From Bacteroidales bacterium (GTDB lineage: Bacteria; Bacteroidota; Bacteroidia; Bacteroidales; Muribaculaceae), in assembly GCA_004557385.1 (NCBI GenBank), contig SFEA01000048.1, positions 1 through 14,890 of the forward strand: a DNA stretch of 14,890 nt, in the 5' to 3' direction. Positions within the stretch are counted from its first letter, which is position 1, and each line of letters starts with the position of its first letter. The notes below the pieces were generated by a model. That model saw nothing but the letters and a program-made list of their open reading frames with translations, was not told the DNA's origin and did not search any database. The translations under genes and the position numbers were made by a program. Positions 6,774 through 13,842 of the stretch are shown piece after piece.

Positions 6774-7456
6774 GCAATATAGTTAATCTCATTGAATGCC
6801 AGCGATATTAACCGCGCGAGCGGTTACAGTTTTCTTAACCTCACATTGGCGCCGCAGGCGACTATGTGGGGAAGACTGAATCCACCCCATTATCCACAAC
6901 CGTGGAGCGGTTGCACACCCAGCTATTATAGTAATTCGCATCCTATGCGACGCATTAAAAGGGCAGAATCCACCATATCGGGGATTATTTTAACGCTTAC
7001 TCGCGGCTAAGTCCTGTCGGTATTCGCCCCCAGAGGCGCACCAATCTTGCCTAATTATGACAGCATAAATACAAATTAGCTTCTGAAAATTTTTATAAAA
7101 TTCCAGTTCGTTAGTTATATATATTGATATTAAGTGTGTTAAGGTGCGATTGTGGGGAATAATTTGCAGTGCCTACATCGTTGATTTGTTTTGAAAACTA
7201 TGCGATAAGTCGTGGAAATCTATTAATTTTAGGCACATTTCCACGGGTTATCGATACTTTTTTGTATGATTACGTCGTTTGGGTTGGTGCCTGGCGGATA
7301 TGCCGACGACATTCATTGCCAGCTGACAATGACCGATTTGTTCAGATGAAAACTGTGTGCTGTGGCAAAGTGCGCGCCGAAAAGCAAAAAAATGCAAAAT
7401 ATGGCATTTTCTGGGGCTTTTGCATGCATTGTAGGGCTAAAGACAGGGTAGTGGCT

Positions 7457-7486
7457 GTTAAACCATTACTTTCGGCGATAGTCAAA
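7457..7486 (+). promoter_or_regulatory. ECF-sigma-like promoter of the second secreted paralogue
   Basis: GTTAAACC (7457-7464), 16 nt, then GTCAAA (7481-7486), identical boxes and spacing to 5129-5158. The 56-nt distance to the ATG is also nearly the same, and TAACAAA follows the second box in both. The spacers themselves differ, so the boxes look selectively retained. Confidence 0.6.
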
Positions 7487-7542
7487 ATAATAACAAAGCG
7501 AACCGATAAACTGAATTATAAACGAATAAACAAATAAACAAG

Positions 7543-8763
7543 ATGAGACGATTCACATTGACAACAGCAATAAGCGCACTGCTCGTATCGGGCATGATGC
7601 TCACGTCAGGCGATGCAGTGGCACAGCGCCGCGGAGGCGACCGAGGCGACCGCCGCTCTACTGCGGTGTCGGAGCGAAGCAGCCAACGCGCAGCAACAAC
7701 CATCAGCCGAGGAGACGACAGTCGCCGCGAACGCAGCACAGCCACACGCAGCGGTGGCGACCGTGTGAGCCGCGACAACAAGCGCAGCGAAGTGAGCAAC
7801 TGGCCGAAGGTGAATCGTGGCAGCAGCGGCATCAACGATGCCGGTTCGCGTGAGCGCCGCAACTCGCAGTCGCGTGGCGATGCAATGCGCCGTTCGTTCG
7901 ACGAGCGCCGCTCGGCAGGCAACAGCGGTGGCGACAACATGGGCAACCGTCCTGACAACAACAACCGCCCCGGTGGCAACATCAGCAACCGCCCAGGCGG
8001 CGGCAACGGCGGCAATCGTCCCGGTGGTGGAAATGTGGGCAATCGTCCCGACAACAATCGCCCCGGCGGCAATGTAGCAGGAGGTCGTCCGGGTGACAAC
8101 CGTCCTGGCGGCGGAAACATGGGCGCTGGTCGCCCAGGTGGTGCTCGCCCAGGCTATCACATCGGAGGCGGTGATATGCGTCCCGGCGGACACGGTCACG
8201 GTCACAAGCCAGCGCCCGACCATCATGGCGTGATTCGTCATCGCCCATCGTCGTGGCATACGCCGGTGGCACCTCCGTTCCGCAGCTTCCGTCCGGTGCA
8301 TCACCACATCTGCCGTCCGGTGCCGCCTCCAGGATTCCGTCCATGGCACCGTGCCCCCATTATCAGTGGTATTCTTGGCTTGACTTTTGGCACTGCTTAC
8401 TATAGCTCGCTCGACTATCTGTTCACCCGCGGCTACGAGATTGACGGCTACTACAATGGTGTGGTATACCTGCGCAACATTCAGGAACTCAACTGCTTCT
8501 GGCCCGATGTGATGCTTAACTACGGCAGCAGCAACGCTCTCAATAGCGCCGAATTCCACTATTCAACCTCCTACGACGACCTTGGCCGCTTCAATCGCCT
8601 CTATAGCGACCTCTGCGTACGCTATGGACAACCGGTCACCTATGCCGAAGATTCCGAAGGCATACGCTCCACCTGGTACGGAGGCAACGCACGCGGATTT
8701 GTTTCGCTTGAATACTACTACAACCGCGGCCGCTACTACACCACGCTGAGCTACGGCAACTAA
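7543..8763 (+). CDS. Secreted protein of unknown function with conserved Tyr-rich C-terminal domain (paralogue 2)
   Basis: Unrecognised family; same layout as the protein at 5217-6308. Of its 406 residues, 1-28 are a signal peptide ending in GDAVAQ. Residues 29-125 are rich in Arg, Ser, Asp and Gly. Residues 129-204 are Gly/Asn-rich with recurring NRPGG units, followed by a His-rich patch (GHGHGHKP, 216-223). The conserved part starts at RPSSWHTPVAPP (234-245) and runs to the C-terminus: APIISGILGLTFG (271-283), SLDYLFTRGYEIDGY (289-303), FWPD (319-322), RLYSDLC..YGQPV (352-365), TWYGG (377-381), GRYYTTLSYG (396-405). The shared domain has equal length in both proteins, whereas the linkers differ in composition, which suggests the domain carries the function and the linker is a spacer or binding tail. 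Two extra cysteines (257 and 318) are absent from paralogue 1. Confidence 0.85.
   Translation: MRRFTLTTAISALLVSGMMLTSGDAVAQRRGGDRGDRRSTAVSERSSQRAATTISRGDDSRRERSTATRSGGDRVSRDNKRSEVSNWPKVNRGSSGINDAGSRERRNSQSRGDAMRRSFDERRSAGNSGGDNMGNRPDNNNRPGGNISNRPGGGNGGNRPGGGNVGNRPDNNRPGGNVAGGRPGDNRPGGGNMGAGRPGGARPGYHIGGGDMRPGGHGHGHKPAPDHHGVIRHRPSSWHTPVAPPFRSFRPVHHHICRPVPPPGFRPWHRAPIISGILGLTFGTAYYSSLDYLFTRGYEIDGYYNGVVYLRNIQELNCFWPDVMLNYGSSNALNSAEFHYSTSYDDLGRFNRLYSDLCVRYGQPVTYAEDSEGIRSTWYGGNARGFVSLEYYYNRGRYYTTLSYGN
7927..8154 (+). repeat. Degenerate tandem repeat encoding Gly/Asn/Arg-Pro units
   Basis: The DNA for residues 129-204 of the second paralogue is built from imperfect units coding for GN-x-NRPGG-like segments, about 7-12 codons each. 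Codon choice varies between units (CGT/CGC, GGC/GGT), so expansion is not recent. Such repeats can change length by slippage. Confidence 0.6.
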
Positions 8764-8835
8764 ACGAAAATACATCTGTTTAATAATATTATAAAACACA
8801 CAATTAGTTCACCCTCTCTCCAAGGCACACACTGC

Positions 8836-8871
8836 AAGGGCCGCACCGAACCACTCGATGCGACCCTTTTT
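8836..8871 (+). terminator. Intrinsic terminator after the second paralogue
   Basis: AAGGGCCGCA (8836-8845) pairs with TGCGACCCTT (8859-8868) with one mismatch around a 13-nt loop, followed by TTT and C. It lies 72 nt after the stop codon. Confidence 0.7.
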
Positions 8872-8967
8872 CGCATCCAGCTGATTGCATAAAATTATAG
8901 GGATAAATAGGAGCAAATAAATATTTTTTGTAAGTTATTGAAAATGAATTGAATACGCAAATAATTC

Positions 8968-9018
8968 ACATTTTTATGAACGTTCAACGAATCAAAAACA
9001 ACATTTTTATGAACGTTC
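8968..9018. repeat. Two exact 18-bp direct repeats containing GAACGTTC
   Basis: ACATTTTTATGAACGTTC occurs at 8968-8985 and again at 9001-9018, 33 bp apart start to start. Each copy ends in the palindrome GAACGTTC. They lie about 130-180 bp upstream of the hisG promoter in an AT-rich, gene-free stretch (8872-9145). That stretch also holds a hairpin, TTGCCGC/GCGGTAA with one mismatch, at 9064-9082. No function is established. Confidence 0.6.
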
Positions 9019-9145
9019 GGCAGTGTGGATGGCGCATTTTGGACGTTGTATGTGATAATGTGATTGCCGCCGCGAGCGGTAATTCGAGATGTGGATTCGC
9101 AGCATTGTCTACTGTAAAATTTTTGTAAAGTTTTTTGGGGAATTG

Positions 9146-9176
9146 TTTGCAAAATGAAACGGAATGATTAACTTTG
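9146..9176 (+). promoter_or_regulatory. Promoter of the hisGDCB operon
   Basis: TTTG (9146-9149), exactly 19 nt, then TAACTTTG (9169-9176): a full match to the Bacteroides -33/-7 consensus TTTG-N19-TAnnTTTG. Transcription should start near 9183. That leaves an untranslated leader of about 265 nt before hisG, long enough for the attenuator described below. Confidence 0.8.
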
Positions 9177-9215
9177 CCGATGTGTAATAATGAAATAACG
9201 AAAACTGAAAGATTT

Positions 9216-9290
9216 ATGTTTATTGTCCATTCACATCGTTTGCATCATCACAGAATCCTATGGCGGGATGCTGCAGCAAAGTGTGTGTAA
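9216..9290 (+). CDS. hisL: His-rich leader peptide of the his operon
   Basis: A 24-codon ORF starting with ATG at 9216 and ending with TAA at 9288-9290, about 33 nt after the predicted transcription start. Residues 5-12 read HSHRLHHH, so five of eight codons are His, including a run of three at 9243-9251. The remainder is ordinary (ILWRDAAAKCV). Five His in 24 residues directly upstream of hisG, followed by an intrinsic terminator, is very unlikely by chance. The preceding bases are A-rich, like starts elsewhere in the window. The symbol hisL is used by functional analogy with enterobacterial leaders, not homology. Confidence 0.78.
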   Translation: MFIVHSHRLHHHRILWRDAAAKCV

Positions 9291-9345
9291 ATATGGCGTA
9301 GACCGAAAACAAGTTTTCAAGGAAGCCGTTTATGAAAGATTTTGC

Positions 9346-9389
9346 CCGATGTCCCGCTCGCTGGTGAGCAGGATGTCGGTTGTTTTTTC
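9346..9389 (+). terminator. Attenuator terminator upstream of hisG
   Basis: Bases 9346-9359 and 9366-9379 form a 14-position stem with two G-U wobbles and one C-A mismatch, around the loop GCTGGT. It is followed by TTGTTTTTTC. This is a strong intrinsic terminator placed before, not after, the structural genes, which is hard to explain unless readthrough is regulated. Confidence 0.82.
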
Positions 9390-9447
9390 ATAGACTGACA
9401 TACGAAACAAACAATTCGGAATATTAACAAACAAAAAACAAAGATAT

Positions 9448-10302
9448 ATGTTACGCATAGCAGTGCAATCGAAGGGCCGCCTCTACGACGAGACGATGGA
9501 GTTGTTGGGCGAAGCCGGAATTAAACTTGTGGCGGTGAAGCGCACGTTGTTGGTGCCTTCGCGCAATTTCCCCGTTGAGTTGTTGTTTCTTCGCGACGAC
9601 GACATCCCCGAAAGTGTAGCGTCGGGCACAGCCGATATTGGCATCGTTGGGCTCAACGAGATGATGGAGAAGAAGAAAAACGTGACGCTGCTGCGCCGTC
9701 TGGGGTTCAGCAAATGCCGCTTGTCGCTCGCCATACCCAAGCGCGTCGACTACAACGGATTGCAGTGGTTCAACGGCAAGAAGATAGCCACGTCGTATCC
9801 GGTGATTCTTGGCGAGTTCCTGAAGGAAAAAGGCATCGAAGCCGACATCCACGTCATAAGCGGGTCGGTGGAAATTGCCCCGGGCATCGGATTGGCTGAC
9901 GCCATTTTCGACATTGTGTCGAGCGGTAGCACGCTGGTGAGCAACAATCTGGTTGAGGTGGAAACAGTGGTCGATTCGGAAGCAGTGCTCATTGGCGGCA
10001 GTCGCGAGCTTTCGGCCGAAAAGCGCGAGGTGCTCGACGAGCTGTTGTTCCGCATCGAGGCTGTGAAGGCAGCCGACAGCAAGAAATATGTGCTGATGAA
10101 TGTGCCACGCGAGAAGCTCGACGAGGTGCTTAGCATCTTGCCAGGCATCAAGAGTCCCACCATATTGCCACTTGCCGACAGCAGTTGGTGCTCGGTGCAC
10201 TCGGTGGTGAAGGAGAAACAGTTTTGGGAGATTAGCGGCAAACTAAAGAATGCCGGTGCCGAGGGCATCTTGGTGCTCGACATCGAAAAGATGATTCTGT
10301 AA
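9448..10302 (+). CDS. hisG: ATP phosphoribosyltransferase, long form
   Basis: Catalyses the first step of histidine synthesis, joining ATP and PRPP to phosphoribosyl-ATP. The N-terminus MLRIAVQSKGRL is typical. GTADIGIVGLNEM (60-72) and the PRPP-binding segment spanning residues 139-162 (key parts GSVEIAPGIGLADAI and SSGSTL) are intact. At 284 residues it is the long form, with a C-terminal regulatory domain (from about 210, including LPGIKSPTILPL at 231-242) that binds histidine for feedback inhibition and does not need HisZ. It is the first structural gene after the attenuator and lies 24 nt before hisD. Expression is therefore probably controlled both by His-tRNA charging and, at protein level, by histidine. 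Confidence 0.97.
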   Translation: MLRIAVQSKGRLYDETMELLGEAGIKLVAVKRTLLVPSRNFPVELLFLRDDDIPESVASGTADIGIVGLNEMMEKKKNVTLLRRLGFSKCRLSLAIPKRVDYNGLQWFNGKKIATSYPVILGEFLKEKGIEADIHVISGSVEIAPGIGLADAIFDIVSSGSTLVSNNLVEVETVVDSEAVLIGGSRELSAEKREVLDELLFRIEAVKAADSKKYVLMNVPREKLDEVLSILPGIKSPTILPLADSSWCSVHSVVKEKQFWEISGKLKNAGAEGILVLDIEKMIL

Positions 10303-10326
10303 AACAACAATTACAAGCAAAATAAT

Positions 10327-11616
10327 ATGAGCCAGAATATAACTACAATAAAATATCCGGCACGCAGCCAGTGGCAGCAGCTCATGACCCGTGCCGTGCT
10401 CAACACCGACGAACTGCAGACGGTGGTGGGCGACATCATTGCCGAGGTGAAGAGCCGAGGCGATGAGGCGTTGCGCGACTTTGCGCGCCGTTTCGACGGG
10501 GTGGAGCTTGCCGACTTGCGCGTCAGTGATGACGAGATTGCCGAGGCAGCGCAGCTTGTGAGCGACGAGCTGAAGCAAGCCATTGCCACGGCAGCCGCCA
10601 ACATCGAGCGATTCCACGCTGCGCAGGCTATGCAGCCTGTGGTGGTGGAAACTGTGCCGGGCGTGCGTTGCGAGCAGCGTGCAGTGGCAATATCGAATGT
10701 GGGATTGTATATCCCCGGAGGCAATTCGCCGCTGTTTTCAACGGTGCTGATGCTGGTGGTTCCGGCACGCATTGCTGGTTGCCGGCACATTGTGCTGTGC
10801 ACGCCACCAGGCAAGAACGGCAAGGTGCATCCAGCCATACTCTATGCTGCGCAATATGCCGGTGCCACCGAAATATATAAGGTGGGCGGAGCGCAAGCGG
10901 TGGCAGCCATGGCTTACGGTACCGAAAGCATTCCGCAGGTGTCGAAAATCTTTGGTCCCGGCAACCGTTTTGTGATGGAAGCCAAGATGCAGGTGAGCCG
11001 TGGCGGTGTGGCAATCGACATGCCCGCCGGACCGTCGGAGGTGATGATTATTGCCGACGGCAGCGCCGATGCCGAGTTTGTGGCAAGCGATTTTCTCTCG
11101 CAAGCCGAGCACGGTCCCGACAGCCAGTCGATATTGCTCACCAGCGACGAGCGCCTCGCCGAGCGTCTGCCCGAGGTGATTGAGCAGTGCCTCGCCAAAC
11201 TGCCTCGCCAGGAGATGATGCGCCGCTCGCTCAGTCACAGCCACGTTATTTTGCTTGCCGACGACGATGAGATAATGGCGTTTGCCAACGAATATGCGCC
11301 TGAGCACCTGATAATCAACACTGCCAATGCCGATGCTTTGGCTGAACGTGTGACGAATGCCGGCAGTGTGTTCATCGGCGCCTATTCGCCCGAGAGTGCC
11401 GGCGATTATGCGTCGGGCACCAACCACACCCTGCCCACCAGCGGCTATGCCAAGGCTTACAGCGGCGTGAATCTCGACAGTTTCACCAAGAAAATCACCT
11501 TCCAGCGCCTCACCCGCGACGGATTGCGCTCAATTGGCAGAGCCATTGAGGTGATGGCTGAAAACGAGGACCTGATGGCTCACCGCATGGCTGTGACAGT
11601 GAGAATGAACAAGTGA
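10327..11616 (+). CDS. hisD: Histidinol dehydrogenase
   Basis: Zinc enzyme that oxidises histidinol to histidine in two NAD-dependent steps. The 429-residue protein aligns so closely with the E. coli enzyme that key residues fall at the same numbers: zinc ligands Gln259, His262, Asp360 and His419, and catalytic Glu326 and His327. Motifs include VGLYIPGG (125-132), KIFGPGNRFV (207-216), DMPAGPSEVM (231-240), QAEHGPDSQ (259-267), YAPEHLI (323-329) and SAGDYASGTNHTLPTSGYA (357-375). Nothing is missing. Downstream hisC starts 34 nt after the stop. Confidence 0.98.
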   Translation: MSQNITTIKYPARSQWQQLMTRAVLNTDELQTVVGDIIAEVKSRGDEALRDFARRFDGVELADLRVSDDEIAEAAQLVSDELKQAIATAAANIERFHAAQAMQPVVVETVPGVRCEQRAVAISNVGLYIPGGNSPLFSTVLMLVVPARIAGCRHIVLCTPPGKNGKVHPAILYAAQYAGATEIYKVGGAQAVAAMAYGTESIPQVSKIFGPGNRFVMEAKMQVSRGGVAIDMPAGPSEVMIIADGSADAEFVASDFLSQAEHGPDSQSILLTSDERLAERLPEVIEQCLAKLPRQEMMRRSLSHSHVILLADDDEIMAFANEYAPEHLIINTANADALAERVTNAGSVFIGAYSPESAGDYASGTNHTLPTSGYAKAYSGVNLDSFTKKITFQRLTRDGLRSIGRAIEVMAENEDLMAHRMAVTVRMNK

Positions 11617-11650
11617 AGAAACTACAACCATCACAAATATTTTTTTATCG

Positions 11651-12694
11651 ATGAAAGAATTTAACTTGAAAACCCTGATTAGGCCTAACATACTCAGCCT
11701 CGAGCCGTATAGCTCGGCGCGAAGCGAATTCAAGGGCACGGCGTCGACGTGGCTCGATGCCAACGAAAACCCTTTCGGCAACCCGTATAACCGCTATCCC
11801 GACCCGCTGCAGTTGCGCGTAAAAGCGGCTGTAGCGCAGGTGAAGGGCGTGGCTGAGGACTGCATTTTCCTTGGCGTGGGCAGCGACGAGTGCATCGACC
11901 TTGCTTACCGCATTTTCTGCCGCCCGGGCATCGACAACGTGGTGGCTATGGCGCCAAGCTACGGCATGTATGAGGTGTGTGCCAACATCAACGACGTGGA
12001 ATATCGCAAAGTGATGCTTGGCGACGATTTCGCGCTCGACACCGAGGCGATGCTTGCCGCCGCCGATGCCAACACTCGGCTGATGTGGCTGTGCTCGCCC
12101 AACAATCCCACCGGCAACGCATTTGCTTGTGAGCAACTTGCCGACCTTTGCCGCCGCTTCAGTGGCATTGTGATTGTCGACGAGGCTTACATTGATTTCT
12201 CCGATAAAGGCACCATGCTGTCGAGCCTTGCCGAGCTGCCCAACCTGATTGTGTTGCAGACATTCTCGAAGGCGTGGGGCAGCGCTGCCGTGCGTCTGGG
12301 TATGGCGTTTGCTTCGCCCGAAATTATTGGCTACTACAACAAGGTGAAATATCCCTACAACGTGAACCAGCTGGCGCAGGAATATGCTCTGAAAGCACTT
12401 GCCGACGCGCCGCGTGTGCAAGGCTGGGTGAAGCAGCTGCTTGCCAACCGTGCTTGGCTGGTGGATGCGCTGGCTGCGTTGCCGCTCACTCGGCATATCT
12501 ATGCCAGCGATGCCAACTTTGTGCTGGTGGAGGTGAGCGACGCCAACGGCATTTATGCCTATCTGCGCGACCGCGGAATAATTGTGCGCAACCGCAATCG
12601 AATTGAAAAATGCTTGGGCTGCCTGCGCATCACCGTGGGCACCGAGCAAGAAAACGAAACTCTGATTAAAGCACTTGCCGAATATGGAAAATAA
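11651..12694 (+). CDS. hisC: Histidinol-phosphate aminotransferase
   Basis: PLP-dependent class I/II aminotransferase that converts imidazole-acetol phosphate plus glutamate to histidinol phosphate. The 347-residue length is normal. The N-terminal RPNILSLEPYSSARSEF and LDANENPFGNPYNRYPDP (35-52) are typical of HisC. SPNNPTGN (149-156), IVDEAYIDF (175-183, cofactor-contacting Asp177 and Tyr180), the Schiff-base lysine in TFSKAWGSAAVRLG (Lys207), and substrate-binding Arg326 in CLRITVGT are present. Its last 11 bases overlap the hisB start, which suggests translational coupling. Confidence 0.97.
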   Translation: MKEFNLKTLIRPNILSLEPYSSARSEFKGTASTWLDANENPFGNPYNRYPDPLQLRVKAAVAQVKGVAEDCIFLGVGSDECIDLAYRIFCRPGIDNVVAMAPSYGMYEVCANINDVEYRKVMLGDDFALDTEAMLAAADANTRLMWLCSPNNPTGNAFACEQLADLCRRFSGIVIVDEAYIDFSDKGTMLSSLAELPNLIVLQTFSKAWGSAAVRLGMAFASPEIIGYYNKVKYPYNVNQLAQEYALKALADAPRVQGWVKQLLANRAWLVDALAALPLTRHIYASDANFVLVEVSDANGIYAYLRDRGIIVRNRNRIEKCLGCLRITVGTEQENETLIKALAEYGK

Positions 12695-13832
12695 CAAACC
12701 TGCCAAACGGGCGCTGTTCATCGACCGCGATGGCACATTGGTGGTTGAACCGCCTATCGATTATCAGCTCGACTCGTTCGAGAAAATGGAATTTGTGCCG
12801 GGCGTGATTCGCAACCTTGCCTTCATTGCCGAAAAACTTGATTATGAATTGGTTATGGTGACCAATCAAGACGGACTTGGCACCGACAGCTTCCCGACCG
12901 AGACATTCGTGGGTCCGCACGAATTGATGCTGAAAACATTTGCCGGCGAGGGCATCACGTTCGACGACATCATAATTGATGTCACTTTCGAGCACGAAAA
13001 CAAGCCTACACGCAAGCCCGGAACCGCGCTGCTGGGCAAATACACCTCGGGCGACTACGATTTGGCGGGCAGCTATGTGATTGGCGACCGCCTCACCGAC
13101 ATGCAGTTGGCTCGCAACTTGGGCGCAAAAGGCATTCTGTTGACAGCCGATGAGGCAAAGGCTGAAGCCGACATTGCCGCTGCTGGACTTGCTGATGATG
13201 TGGCGCTGGTGGCAACATCGTGGAGCCGCATTGCCGATTATCTGCGTGGCGGAAGCCGCACGGCGCACATCAGCCGCGTGACCAACGAAACATCGATTGA
13301 CGTAAAGGTTGACCTCGATGGCAGCGGACGCTGCGACATAAGCACCGGCATAGGCTTTTTCGACCACATGCTCGACCAACTTGGCCGTCACTCGGGCATT
13401 GACCTTGCCGTGAAGGTGAAAGGCGACACATGGGTCGACGAGCATCACACCATCGAGGACACCGCCATTGCCGTTGGCGAGGCGCTGCTGAAGGCGCTCG
13501 GCGACAAGCGAGGCATTGAGCGCTATGGCTTTGTGCTGCCCATGGACGACTGTCAGTGCACCGTTGCGCTCGACTTCGGCGGACGCCCGTGGCTGGTGTG
13601 GGATGCCCAATTCTCGCGCGAAAAAATCGGCGACATGCCCACCGAGATGTTCCTGCACTTCTTCAAGAGCCTTAGCGACAGCGCACGCATGAACCTATAT
13701 GTGAGTGCTCGAGGCGAAAACGAGCATCACAAGATTGAAGGCATATTCAAGGCATTGGCGCGCAGCATACGCTGTGCCATCCGCCGCGACGTGTTCCGCT
13801 ACGAACTGCCATCCACCAAAGGAATGTTGTAA
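12684..13832 (+). CDS. hisB: Bifunctional histidinol-phosphatase / imidazoleglycerol-phosphate dehydratase
   Basis: Fusion enzyme for two separate pathway steps. Residues 1 to about 185 form a HAD phosphatase with FIDRDGTLV (12-20; nucleophile Asp14, general acid Asp16), Lys111 in TRKPGT, and IGDRLTDM (133-140). Residues about 192-382 form the dehydratase with GIGFFDHMLDQLGRHSG (222-238), DEHHTIEDTAIAVGEAL (252-268) and GENEHHKIEGIFKA (344-357), the metal-binding His/Glu motifs. I place the start at ATG 12684, giving 382 residues and MENNKPAKRALFIDRD; a TTG three codons earlier is possible but less likely. The Cys/His zinc loop of the E. coli phosphatase domain is absent: the equivalent segment reads FEHENKPTRKP. 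It is the last gene of hisGDCB; hisH, hisA, hisF and hisI are not in this window. Confidence 0.96.
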   Translation: MENNKPAKRALFIDRDGTLVVEPPIDYQLDSFEKMEFVPGVIRNLAFIAEKLDYELVMVTNQDGLGTDSFPTETFVGPHELMLKTFAGEGITFDDIIIDVTFEHENKPTRKPGTALLGKYTSGDYDLAGSYVIGDRLTDMQLARNLGAKGILLTADEAKAEADIAAAGLADDVALVATSWSRIADYLRGGSRTAHISRVTNETSIDVKVDLDGSGRCDISTGIGFFDHMLDQLGRHSGIDLAVKVKGDTWVDEHHTIEDTAIAVGEALLKALGDKRGIERYGFVLPMDDCQCTVALDFGGRPWLVWDAQFSREKIGDMPTEMFLHFFKSLSDSARMNLYVSARGENEHHKIEGIFKALARSIRCAIRRDVFRYELPSTKGML

Positions 13833-13842
13833 TAATTGGCAA

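Larger units (their letters stand above)
6309..7456. other. Gene-free 1.15-kb region between the paralogues, rich in small hairpins
   Basis: No open frame here has recognisable motifs, and the longer ones cross repeats or the next promoter. Besides the three hairpins listed separately, it holds TAACCGC-GCGA-GCGGTTA (6809-6826), CAACCG/CGGTTG (6897-6913), TCGCAT-CCT-ATGCGA (6936-6950), GCGTCC/GGACGC (6531-6553), and a 16-nt sequence present twice (6524-6539 and 6931-6946, 14 matches). Bases 7030-7456 are AT-richer and show nothing firm apart from a minus-strand hairpin followed by T residues around 7385-7406. The region looks like a landing pad for palindromic repeats rather than decayed coding sequence. 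Confidence 0.6.
9183..9389 (+). promoter_or_regulatory. Candidate histidine attenuator in the hisG leader
   Basis: The leader contains a short His-rich ORF (9216-9290) and an intrinsic terminator (9346-9389) ending 58 nt before hisG. A segment inside the ORF, GGCGGGAT (9262-9269, codons 16-18), can pair with GTCCCGCT (9351-9358) in the terminator's 5' arm: 8 positions, 6 Watson-Crick and 2 wobble. A ribosome stalled on the His codons (9228-9251) would leave GGCGGGAT free to form this antiterminator. A ribosome that reads on would cover it and let the terminator form. A small hairpin, GAAAAC/GTTTTC (9305-9318), lies between. The parts are seen in sequence; the mechanism is inferred from classical his and trp attenuation. 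Confidence 0.78.

Noticed and set aside
6792..7010. 72-codon open frame between the two paralogues
   Set aside because: It runs across several inverted repeats, which would account for its sequence, and it has no motif or start signal.
7385..7406. Minus-strand hairpin with a T run (AAAATGC/GCATTTT) as a terminator
   Set aside because: No minus-strand gene lies upstream of it, and AT-rich hairpins are expected by chance here.
7169..7537. 122-codon open frame ending just before the second paralogue
   Set aside because: It overlaps the ECF-like promoter and leader of the next gene, starts in AT-rich DNA, and shows no family features.
7606..8559. Long minus-strand open frame (317 codons) opposite the second paralogue
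   Set aside because: It comes from the low-complexity repeat DNA; its Ala/Thr/Val-rich translation lacks any domain, whereas the plus strand has a signal peptide and a domain conserved in a paralogue.
8895..9152. 85-codon minus-strand open frame with a repeated NVHKNV segment
   Set aside because: The peptide repeat is only the translation of the 18-bp direct DNA repeats, and it overlaps the his promoter.
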